DNA of 64,000 nucleotides from Varanus komodoensis. Lineage: Eukaryota > Chordata > Lepidosauria > Squamata > Varanidae. Positions 42,960 through 54,600 of the stretch are shown piece after piece. The position numbers and the translations under genes were made by a program. Position 1 is the stretch's first letter. Each line of letters opens with the position of its first letter. The stretch spans positions 1,326,390-1,390,389 of the forward strand of contig NW_025336481.1 of the NCBI RefSeq assembly GCF_004798865.1. The letters run 5' to 3'. The notes below the pieces were generated by a model. It ran no database searches and was not told the origin of the DNA. It was given only the letters and a program-made list of their open reading frames with translations.

Positions 42960-45597
42960 TCTCTGCAGCCAGCCGTGCTGCCCTCGCACGGAGGAAACAC
43001 GCTGGCACGGCACACGGGAAGGCGGCAGAAGCGGCGGCCGGCTTCCCCAGGCTGTCGGGGAGCGCCTGGCCAAGCATGGCGCCGGGAGACAAGGCCTGGC
43101 ACGGCTTCTTGCTGGGGGCAGGCCGGGAGCAACGCGGGCAGAAAAGCAGCGGGCGCTTGCGAACCCGTCCGTACATTCACAGGAGTGCCGCCGCCTCCCC
43201 CTCCACCTCCAGACCAACGTTACCATGGGCAGAACCCAGCAGGGCCACGCCACCTGGCAAGCGCGGGCCTGGTGCTGAACGACCGGCCACGAGGCCGGGC
43301 GGGAAGGGCCACGCTTGTTTTCCAGTGGGGAGGGAGCCGGGCCAGATCCCAGGGGAGCTCGTGGGGGCCGATCGGCCCCACTGCTGCTCGGTGGCTTCTG
43401 GCGTGCCCCGGTGTGGGGCCAGAAAGGCCCCCTCCCCGCCCTGCCGCAATGAGGTGGGGAGTGGACCGGGTCCACACCCTGCTTTCCCACGTTCTACCGG
43501 GATGCGGGAGTGGAAGAGGCACAGAGCCACCGCTTTGGGCAGCCCACCCAACCCTTGTCCCAGTGAGCTCCATCCTTGGCCTCAGTGGGCGATCAGGAAA
43601 ATGGGCTCAAGAACGGCCAGCCGAGTTTGGCTTTGGGAAAGCTGGGTGTGAAGGAACCGCGAAGCAGCGCGTGCCAGGTGCAGCAGGAATTGGGGGTCAG
43701 GCTAGGCCATTCCGAGGGCGGTGGGGCAGGGGACGGGCTATTCCGGATCACCCACCTCCCCGCGCAGGACGAGGGAGCGCTGGAGAGGCAGGGGCTCATG
43801 CAACAGGCTCGTTCGCCTTCAGCTTCGACCGAGGCCGGTTCCTCGGACTTTCCTCCCCAAAGCGCCCCGAGCCAGGCCTTGCCGGAGGATTAGCACACTC
43901 CCTAAGCACGCACGTGTGTGCACACACACCCGGCAGTTCCTGTCTGTTGGTGGCCAGCGCTGAAGCAACCCTTTCAAAAGGGTGAGGAGGAGGAGAAGCG
44001 AGTGCAGATGGTCTCCATTACGCGGCCGGCTCGGGGCCTTGCCCTCGCCCCGCCCGCCCCCCTCGGCAGCTCAGAGGGGCAGCGGGGTCAGCGCGGGAGG
44101 CCGCACAATGCAGCCTTCGTTCTGCACCAGCTGCCCCTCGGGGGACGCGCCTGGAACAGGGCCGCTTGCTTCCTGCCCAGCCCTTGCACGTCGCTCGGCC
44201 GGAGGAGGGAGGCGGGCCGCTTCCTGCCAAGCGCTGGCCCCCCCAGCGGTCCTGTCCTGCTGCGAGGTTCCACGTCTTGGCTTGGGGGGCCATGGGGGGC
44301 CCGTGCGGAGGGCCTTCTTGCGCTGACAGAGCAGCACAGCCGACCCCCAAGAGCGCAGCGGCTGAGCCACAGCTGCGGGTGGACGCAGGGTGCCCCCCGG
44401 GGCAAGAGGCGGCTGGCTGTGGGAAGCCGCTTAATGTTTCTCCATCTATTTATTGTATTCCTATCCTGCCTTTTTTTCTCCCAAGGAACTCAAGCCACCT
44501 CCTCCTCACAACAACCCTGTGAGGTAGGCCGGGCTGAGTCGGGGACTGGCCCGAAGCCACCCAGTGGGCGCCGTGGCTGCGTGGGGACCTCTGCCGCCGT
44601 GCCACACTGGCTCGCACAGGTACCGTGGCAAGCCAGCGATCTCAAGGTACTTCAGGCCCCCCTTTATGGTTAAGCCATAAAGCTTCCCTTGCTGTGCACA
44701 GGCACTTGGGGCGCGTCGGGATGCGCCGTGGTCAGCCGTGGCCGATGGGGGTGGCCGACGAGGCCTGTTTCAAAGCAGCGCTTCAGCCAGAAAGCCCCGT
44801 CACAGAGCAAAGGAAGCGGTGAGGGATCCCGCTCTTCCCACGGGCAACGAAACCTGGGCTCCGCGCTTCGGGCAGCCTCCTTTCTCAGCCGGCAAAGCGA
44901 ACGCACCGCTTGGGGACCCGGGCGATGCTCTCCGCAGCACCACGGAGCAGGCGGTTCGGAGCACTGGAGGGGCAACCCCAGCGGCAGGACGCAGGCTCAG
45001 ACCCGCTAGCGGCAGGCAACCAAACTCGCAGGAAACTCGCAGTGCGGCCAAGAGGCGGGAGAGGGCAAGGCAGTTCCCGTTACGCAGGGGATGCAGTGGG
45101 GAAGTCTCGTTGCAGGGGAGAGGATGCAGGTGTCGGCCGGGCTTCGGACAGTCCCTGGACGCGGCAAACGTTCCCGCGTGGGCACGGCGAGGTGCACACC
45201 GGTCGTGCGAGAGCAGCGAGGGATCCCAACCAGGCAGCGCTCGCCAGCGCAACGCGGAGCGGCAGGAGCGAGGGGACGGGGCCGGCAGAGACGGGCACTT
45301 GTCCAGTGGGCTGGCTGGGCCTCTGGCAGAGGGAGGAGAGCAAGCCACCCGCGTGTGGACGGGGCCCGCCCTCGAGAGTTCCCAGCCGGCACCCTCGGGC
45401 GCCTCGCCTCGCCTGGCCCGCCGCCGGGGAGGCGGCACGGACCCCCACGTCCTCCGGGTGGACCCCGGCCCTCTGGGGTGCAGCTCCCCAGCAGCAGGCA
45501 ACACAAACACAACGCGGTTCAGGCTTCCTGGCGGAGGCCTCCTCACTCTTGCTTCCGTGCCGCTCGATTCCTCCCCGAGGGTCCGGCCCCACCACGC
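42960..45597 (-). other. MYLK2 3' UTR or flank, GC-rich
   Basis: Downstream of the MYLK2 stop on the minus strand the sequence is GC-rich and carries one antisense SINE (44440-44612). No other gene is supported; long open frames are compositional. Confidence 0.4.
44440..44612 (-). mobile_element. Sauria-type SINE, antisense
   Basis: TCCTCACAACAACCCTGTGA and GGGACTGGCCCGAAGCCACC are antisense SINE body. The reversed tail has ATCTATTTATTGTATTCC. Confidence 0.78.
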
Positions 45598-45678
45598 TCA
45601 GACCCCCAGTGCCGTCAGGGACCCCGAGCTGGTGATCTTCTTGAATCTGTTAGCAGCACACACGCCAATGAAGTTTTT
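45598..45678 (-). CDS. MYLK2: MYLK2 last coding exon (calmodulin-binding tail)
   Basis: Encodes KNFIGVCAANRFKKITSSG to LTALGV and stop, 27 codons in phase 0, after acceptor GTGCAACAG. Confidence 0.95.
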   Translation of the reverse strand, partial: KNFIGVCAANRFKKITSSGSLTALGV

Positions 45679-48600
45679 CTGTTGCACGGACAGAAGACAA
45701 AAAAGTACCGCTGTTATTATTGGCATCCATATTCCACCTGCTCCTAATAGCGGGACTCAAGGTGGTTTTCAGCATTAAAAACGTACATGGTCAAACCACT
45801 AAGAGACACCCAGGAGCCGACCGCAAGCGGGTCTGAAACTGGATGCAACCCAGTAGACCAGTCCACCACCACCACCACCACCATCCCATTCGTAATGGGA
45901 CCGCTGGCCCAGCCCCATCCTTACTCCGGAAACTGCACTGTGTCAGAAGAGGACAGAATTGTTCCCACTATATACACACACATGGCAGGGGGGGGCAGGC
46001 TCCTGAGAGCCCACCCACCCGCTTGGCCCTTACCTTCCAGCGCCTCCGCATCACGTACTTCCGGAGCAGGACCTGGGATTTCAGGCGCCGGTTGACCCGC
46101 TTGGCCTTTTCCGCCAAATTGTTGAGCCAGGGGTGCTGGAGACACTGAGCGGCGCTCATTCGCCCGCTGCGGCACGGACGGGGACGGGGGAGAGGGGGAG
46201 AGCATGGTTACAGAGGACTGTCCTCTGCCGACGCGGGTTCCCAGGGCCCCTGAAAAGCGTCCCTTCCCATACAAAATCCCGACTCGAGGGGAACTGAGTT
46301 CCACTACGTGAACATTCCCGTCTCTGCCCTGACTCGTTCTGCAGAGTTTCCCAAGCTTTGCTCCTCGGAGGACTTCGTGTGTGAGGCTCCCTCGCTGACT
46401 TCAGTAGGGCTTACTCCTGAGTAGGAGTGCCTCACCTTTTCAACTCATGCTTGCTTTGCAAAATCAATTCATGCCTGCACGTTTCCCTGGAAGGTCAGGT
46501 CGCTGCAGGCCGAGTGGACCCAACCGACTGGCTTCCCTCCACACTTCCTAACTTTCTGGAATCTGCCTCTGTCGCGACAGTGGGACCAGATTAACCTCTA
46601 AACGGGCTGTGCCATTTTTCGGCCTGCCCGTGAGAGCTAGAAAGTCATGGGTGGGGTGAGAGAGCCCGTCTCCGCTCTGGGTGACCTTGAAGCTAAGCAT
46701 TTCCTACAGAGGATGGAGTGGCAATTTCCCAGGTCCTCCGCAGAGGTCCAGACCTTTTTTCCTTGATAATCAAGTTGGAGACAAAGTCCTTGGCTTCGTC
46801 AGAGATCCCCTCGAAGGCTTCTTCGTCAAAATACCAGCTGGCCGCCAGGACGTTGTTAAGGGTTTCTGTGTCGTTGTCCCCCAAGAAAGGGGAGAGTCCG
46901 CTCAGCCTGAGTGGGTGGGAGGGAGAGCAGGAGAACATGAATCAAAGATCCGCGGGAACGGAAAGCCCTCCGGAGACGCAGCGCCGTTTCCTTGGCCAGA
47001 GCAAGGTCCTCTGGGGTCATCCGGCTGCACAAAGAACCCACGCAGCCACATAATGGACAGAGAGGGCCAGAAACACCGACCAAGTTTAGGGGACGAAACT
47101 TGAGAGAAGCTGTTCGAGCTTTTAGAGGTGGGGCGGCGAGTGCAGGAAACAGCGATCAGAGGCAAGGGACCGTGGCTTCCAGATTTAACTCCCGAGTCCC
47201 AGGCTCTGCATGCCTGAGAGAAAAGGGGGGTCTTTGCTAGATGAGACAAAAGATCAGAGCATGGAGTCCCCAGGACCCGCACAGCCACAACAACTGGTGC
47301 AGAGAGGTATACTGCTCCTGAATGTGGAGTCTCCACTGCTTGCTAGCAACAGGGTGTGGCCGGAAGGCCCATGAGGCTGAAGCTAAGCACGCCTGGTCCG
47401 GTCTGTGCTGGGAGGGGAGATCAGCTGGGGGGGGGGCGCTGTGGGTGCTTCAGTTCCACCACGGAGAAGAGAGATCTCCAGAGTCAGTAAGGAAGCACAG
47501 CCGGGGGACCTCTCCTCCACAAACCACCTGAGCTGGCGTGGCTGTCACCACCACTTGCCCCCCCGGGTGGCATGACGGCAAAGCGGCAGCTGCCACGGGA
47601 GAGGCAGGCCGGGAGGCAGGTGTCCCAGGCACAGGTGTGTCCCGAAGGCAAGGTTACTGTGCCAGGTAGCCCAAGGAGCCCTTGAGTCGGGGCAGCCCAG
47701 TGACTCTGGGGAAGCGCGGGGGCTGGGCTTGGGGGGGGGGTGAATGTGGCCCCTCTCTTTCTCCCCATACGTGGAAGCGCCCTGCTTGCGTCCTCAGAGG
47801 TCCCATTCACCCGACCGAGCTAAGAGCTTGGACGCCGCTCGCCTCGAGGAACTTCCCTGGAGCCGTCTGGCGTGCGAGGGGCCCTGCGGGGCTGCAGCAT
47901 CCAAGATGCACCATCCCAGCAGGGGGGCGCTCTCCTCGCCGGCAGCATGGAGGGCTTTTTCCCAAGCTGCGTGATGGGGAGGGCATGGGGTGCATAGGGC
48001 AGCAAGGGCTGATGCTTTCCCAAAAGGGATTCCCTCAGAAATGCCACAAATCTTCGGGAAAACTGTCCATGGGTACCCACTCAAACACTTCCGTCTAAGC
48101 TGAGCTGCCATACAAGGACGGCAGTGGGCTGCCATCCTGCCTATGGCTGCAGGACCCTCGGAAAACAGTCTCCCAGCCCCATGGAGCCCATCTAGGGGGC
48201 AGCTGCTATGCACAAGCTGAGCACCTCGAGCGACGTGCCAAGCCCTCGGCCCCTCGGCCCTCCGACCCATCAGGGAAGAAGGCCAGGCCGCCCTCCGGAT
48301 GAGGCCTTCCCCTCTCCCCTGCCCCTTCCCCAGGCCGAGGACCTGGGGCCAGGGGCCCGGCCCCCCGCGCCCCACTCACAGCATGTATGTGATCACGCCC
48401 ATGCTCCACATGTCCGTGCTGTAGGACACCTGCTCGTAGCTGACCACCTCGGGCGACAGGAACTCCGGCGTGCCAAAGTTCACCTTCAGCTTCTCCCGGG
48501 GATTGTACCTGGCAGGGAGAGGGGAAGGGGGAGTCTGTCCTGGTGCGCTGCGGCACAGACGCACCCATGCGCACAGTCGCACGCAAGATGAGCCTCAGGC

Positions 48601-51600
48601 CCATGCCCCCTCCCTAAGGACTTCGACCCCCCCGCCCCAGGGCACAGCCAGGGATTGCGCGGGGAGGCGAGCCCCCGTGGGGCCCGGCTACCTTCGGGCA
48701 AGTCCGAAGTCGATGATCTTCACCATGTGGCCCTTGGCAGTCACACACAGGATGTTCTCGGGCTGTGGGAAAGGAGGAAGCGGGTCCACAGGTGAGCACA
48801 ACCAAGCCCCTGGGAGCCGGAAATGCGGGGACAGCCCGAGCCGGCTCTGCAAAAGGGTCCGGGGGTTCCCCAGGCCGTTTTGCGTGTGCAAGCCCCATCT
48901 CCTGGCGGCTGTGTTCACATGACACAACACGGCACGCAGCCCTCTGTGCTCGCCATGGTTCGCAGTTTTTTACCATGACTGGCCTGGCAGACAATCCAGT
49001 GGTTTCCACGGTACTGTGGCTTCCATCCTCCCCACTTAGTCCTCCCACGGTGGGCCTGTATCCCATCAGCCTCTGTGCCTCTCCCTCACTGGTCCACACA
49101 TAGAGAGGTTGGATGGCTAGAACAGCTACTGCAGCTGCCACTCTTTCCAGAAGACTCTGTGGTAGCTGCATACCAGGACTGTGGAAACCACGACAAGCCG
49201 TGGCGGTGCAGTGAAACCAAAGAACAAGTCGCTCTTTCTTATCATGGTTTCTGAAGACCAAACTGTGGTGAAATAGGATGACTGAATTCGGACATGACAG
49301 ACCAATAATGGTTAAAAACACCCTACCACAGCTTGTTCTGTTGTCTGAACTCAGCCCCTGCCTCATCCCTGGGGAGTCTGAATCAGGAGGTGAACACTGG
49401 GAACCTGGTGTCTGTCTGTGGCAGCTCCCCTCCCACCCACTCACGGGGGATTGCAACCTCCATCATCCCGAGCAAGGACACGCCTATTGGCGAGGATGAG
49501 AGTGGCAACTCAACATGTCCGGAGGGGACCAGGCTGGGAGGGGCTCGATTGTGGGGCTCCAAGGGGGTGTTTCACATGTAGCACGACAGAGTGGGCGAGG
49601 GGGCAACTCTCCCCACAGCTCCGTGGCTCAGAATCCGGGAAGTCGCCATCACCTGGGGAAATTATTTGGCAGAAAACGGAAGGAAAGGAGGCGCTGCCAC
49701 TTCCTGGCTTCAGCCCCTGCTGTGGTGGGACCCCCGGCCCCACGGGCCCTGCAGGCCCCTTCCCTGGAGCACTCCGGGCAGCCCCTGCCCTCTTTCCGGA
49801 GGAGGGCGGCCCGGCCACGTGGGACGGGGCTTCCGCTCGACAGTCCGGCCTCCGCTCCTACACATCCCGAGCCTCAGGGCCCCCTGGCCGTTCCCCAGAG
49901 CGGCGCCCACCGCCGGCCCCTCCCCCTCGACGCCCCCCCCCCCCGGACGGCCCGGGGCGAGCACCTTGAGGTCCAGGTGCAGCACGCGCATGCGGTGCAT
50001 GAACAGGATCCCGTCGCAGATCTGGTGCACGAACACCATGCAGTCCACCTCGGTGAGCCGGTAGTCCTCGTCGATGATCCGCTCGAACAGCTCCCCGCCC
50101 TCGACGCTGCGCACGGGGGCGGTGTTAGGCCTGGGCGATGCCCCCCCTCTCGCTCCCCCTTCCTCTCCACCTGCACCGCTCCCTGGGCCATTTCTGGGGG
50201 GCAGATGGGCTTAAGCCGCCCCTCTTTCTGAGGGTTCCCCCTCGGAGGCGTTCAGGGATGCTGCACAGGGCCATCCCCCCTGATCCTCAGAGGAGCCCTG
50301 CGAGGTAGGCTAGGCCGAGGCGTGCGAGCAGACCGAGACCCCCCAAGAAACTTTCCCGAGGGGGATATGGCCCACTGCGCCACAAGTTCCCCTCCTGTGA
50401 GGGGACCCTGCGGATCTGGCTTCCCCGGGCATTTCCTGCAGTTTCTGCAACCTGCTCATCCCACTCGTAGGGACTAGAAGAACGCTGCCTTGAAAGCAGG
50501 GCAAACAGTCGGATCCCCCCCCCTTGCCCAGTGCGCCTCCTCCGGCCGGCAGCCATTCTCCTGCTCTCCGTCGGGGCTGGCCCCCACCCCTGCTACCTGC
50601 GACCCTTCTGTGGTGGGGTGGAGCCGGGGGGGAGGGCTCTGGGCCACTCACAACTCCATGAAGAGCATGATCTCCCTCGGCGTTTCAATGGCGTCGTACA
50701 GCTGGATCAGGTGCTGGTGGTTCAGCTGATTCATCACGTCGATCTCCACCTCGGCCATCTCCTGCAGGACAGACCCACGTCAGGCACAGCGCCCCCGCCC
50801 AGCTGCGCTCCCCCCACAAGCGCCGGCCTGCTGGGCAGTGCCTTGCCGGGCCTCCCAGCTGGTCTCCCCCATGCCCGGGATGCCGGGCAAAACCCAGCCT
50901 GCCTCCCCTGGGGCTCCGGCCTCGCCCCGTCCTGCTCCGGGCCCTCCACCCCGTATTTCGCTCTCCCGGCCCAGGCCAGGCACCTCGAAAGAAGCCCAGG
51001 CAGGCTCGGCATTGGTGTGGCACAGCCAGCATGGAGACCCTGCACGGCATCTCTCTCATGGCCACTTGAACCCGGGAGACGTTAATCCAGGGCGAAACAA
51101 GGCAGCGCTGCAGAGAGGGGAGGCTTCCTTTTGCCGCTGGTTTGCATGTTCGGGTCTGTGCGCATTTTAGAGCATGTGGAGGTTGAATTCCGCTCACGGT
51201 GCACAGAGCATTTGGAAGCTGCCCTCCGCGTTGCGATTTTCTTTTCTGTGGAGCGCCACTGAATTGCAGCTCTCCAGATGCATCCTTCTACTCTCCACCT
51301 GCGCGACAACGGGCACCTCTGCTCGGGGTCGCCACACGTGTCTCTGGGCTGGCCTCTTTCCCTCCCTCTCTCCCCCTCCTCCCTCTTCGCATCATTCGGA
51401 CACCTCGCCGATCCCTGGATCTCCTGCCACATCCAGCTGAGCGTCTTCATCCGCTCTCTGCCCCCGACTATCCTGCTGTCTGAACTCAACCATGCTAATA
51501 AACCATGGCTTGTTAGTCATTAGGAAACTGCACAGTGTGTGTGTGTGTGTGTGGGGGGGTGAGCTGTGGGGAGGGGTCCTCCTTGGATTATTACCTGGGC

Positions 51601-54600
51601 TGAGTGCAGGCAGGTCCATAATCTCCCTTTCAGCAGCAATTCACAGAGTAAAGACAACAGGGAGCCAAGGTTCCATTTGGATGCCAGGAAGCGCTTCCTG
51701 ACAGTCAGGACCCCGAGGGCGTGGAATGGGCTTCCATTCCGTGGAATGGGAGGTGGTTGAGGCCCCATCGGTGTGGGTGCTCAAGGATAGGCTGGTCATG
51801 CACATGGCGGGCATGTTGTGAGTGGAGCCGGCTGGAGCCGGGGGTCAGACTAGATGGCCCGGGAGGCCCCTTCTGACTCGCCCGGTTTCTGTTTCTAACG
51901 CACGCCCCGCCAACTCCGCCCTTGAGAGAGGGCTACCGCGTTGTCCAAACCCAGGGATTGGAGCTTCGAGCCCAGTCTGGATGCGCAATCACTTTGCCCA
52001 AACACAGAATCTTTTCGGGGAGGGTGGGAGGTCCGGATGACACAGCTGCCCCCGGCCGCCCCCTCGCCACAGCGCCTGCCTTCTTCCTCGAGGCAGAAGC
52101 GTCCACAAAGCCGCCCGCCTCTCCTTCCTCGTGCCTCGCCCTCTCCTGACAGATCTGCTGCCTGCCGCGGCCACAGCTGGGGGGCTGAGCGCGTGTGCAG
52201 CACACAGAAGACCCCAGCCCGGACCCTCCTGCTGGAGCGGGGCCAGGACGGAGCCCCACCCAAGGCGCTTCAGGACCACCTGCATCCGGGGCAGCTTCGT
52301 GTGCCTCGCACACCTTCCCCCTGGGCTTCTCCCAGCACTCCCAGCACCAGTGCCCTGCACCAGCCCTCTCCCCGCATGGTCTCCAAACATCTGCAGCTGC
52401 TGCAGCCAGAAGGGAACAGAGAACAATGCCCGTCTTGTCCAGCACCGCCTACTCCGGCCTTCCCCAACCTGGTGCCCCCCAGACGGGTCGGACTGCAACA
52501 CCCACTGCTTCCAGTCAGCTGATCCCCTCCGACAAGCGGCTCTCGGCGAGGGAAGGATGCTGCCTGCTGTGCGCGAAGCGTAGGGACGGCCACGGGGCTT
52601 CCCCGCGGAGCGGCCTCCTTCCAGGCCAGACTATTTTCTACGCCTGATGCAGAGGTGGGGCCCAGCCGTCCTTCCCGCTCTTCCAAACCGCTGCAGCCCA
52701 GCAGGGCTGTCCCAGGAAGCTGCTCCAAGGGAGATTCCAGACAGATGGAGGGCTTTAAAAGGGGATCGGGCCCACTCCTGCCAGTCCTGAGCCCTGCACG
52801 CAACCTCCAGTATCAGAGGCCAGTTGCTGGGGAACATGGGCTCGGAGGGCACTTGTGGGTGTCTCCTGGGGGGCTGTGAAGGCAGGAAGCAGGGCTGGAT
52901 GGTTGGACTTCTCCCTCCCCGGCCTGATCCAGCAGGGTTCTTTGGAGTTTGCATTTTTCTTGAGTCCTTTGATATGACTACATTTATGCTCCTCTTCTCT
53001 CCCTCTTAAAAAGAACCCAGGGCAGCCAGCACGGCCGCCCTCCTCTGTTTTATCCTCACAACCATCCTGCGAAGTAGGTTAGGAGGGGAGTTAGGGACTG
53101 GCCCAGTCACCCAGAGAGCTTCACGGCTCAAGCAGGGGCACTGTGGCTCCCCATTCCAGCACTCTAACCACTATGCCACATTGCCTTCAATCGTCCACTC
53201 TGCCTGGCAGTGGCTGCCCAGGTTCTTAGGCCTAGAAAGGGTCCCGTTGTCTGATTGATTTAAGGGAAGAAGCCAGGAGCTGGCTGCCTCCCAAACAGGT
53301 GCTCAGCCAGCGAGCCACGGATCCTCCAGCCCAGTTCTTATTTTATTATCTTTCATTGCATGGCATTTGGATCCCACCTTTCTCCCCTTGCAAGGGAGCC
53401 AAGGCGGCCCCTCCTCCTCTCCATTTTATCCTCCTAACAACCTGTAAGGTAGGTTACGCCAAGAGTCGGTGACTGTCCCAAAGCGACCCCAGGAGCTTTA
53501 CGGCTGAGTGCAGACCAGAACCAGAACTGGACCTCCCAGGCCCTTGTCCAGCCCTCTTGCCGCTGCACCACGCCGGCGTTCGGTCTCGGGTCAGGAGCCC
53601 AAGCTCTGCACCCGGCATCGCCCTCCCCACCCTGCACGGACCGCTCAGCTCCCCCCGCCCAGGCAGGGACGCGTGGATCATCACGCCGTGCGCAAGAGGG
53701 GTCCGGCACGGGCAATTTCTCCCTCTAAAGCAAACCCGGCCCACAGCAGGGGTGTGACGAGCCGTTCTCCTCTTCAAAGTGCAAGGCCAGAGGCCGCCGG
53801 CCGGCCGCCCACCGCTCTCCGAGGGCCCCCCTGCTGCTTCCCCAAGGCCAAAGCCGACTCCCTCTGCGGCAGCCTTCTTCACGTGCGGACTTTTTCCGCT
53901 TTCCTGCCTTTCTGCACCTTCTGTTCCGCAATCACAAGGCAGTGCTGCGGCACAGCGGAACTCCACGTTTGCACAGGCCTTTCCTGACCTTTTATTGAGA
54001 GGGGAGGGAAGAGCAGCACATGGGCCTCGCTATCGTCCAAAGGCCGCGATTCTGGCTGCATCGTGTGAAAAAGCTGCGAGTGAAGATCAGGAGCACGTGA
54101 TAAGAGGGTCCGTGCGGTGCCGTGGGCAAGAGTGCAGGACAGGGACTCAGGAGGTCCGGGTTCTGCCCCCCACTCAGCCACGGAGCTCACCGGATGACTT
54201 TGGGCCCAGCACAGGCTCTCAGCCCAGCCTACCTCACAGGGCTGTTGTTGTGAGAATGAGACGGAGGGGGGGAGGAGAATGATGGAAGCCATCTCGAGCT
54301 CCTTGGAAGGAAAAACGGCGGGATAGGAATACAATAAGTGAGTAAGTAGGACACGGGAGATGGAACGGATTTGCCCTTAAAGCAGGCGCAGCCATCCCTT
54401 TTCCCTTAGGGGCAAGCGCGCGCTTGGCAGATCGGTCGTGCTGGAGATCGTGGCACGAAGCCTGACGCAGAAGAGCGTGCCGACGGCTCCTTATATGTCG
54501 AGGCCGCTGCTCCTCGGCCTCCTTCTTTGGTCCTGGGCCTCTGCCCCGGCTGTGCAGGGCTGTGGTGCAGTGGAACTCTGCACCAGAACCATTCCCAAGT

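Larger units (their letters stand above)
41300..42960. other. Intergenic, with palindromic repeats and an AT-rich patch
   Basis: 41325-41415 and 42748-42815 (CCTTCCCCAACCTGGTGCCC, GGACTACAACCCCCATGATG) belong to the palindromic repeat family seen at 22068. 42440-42680 is AT-rich with repeated ATGCATA-type words and looks like an old repeat. No coding is recognised. Confidence 0.5.
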
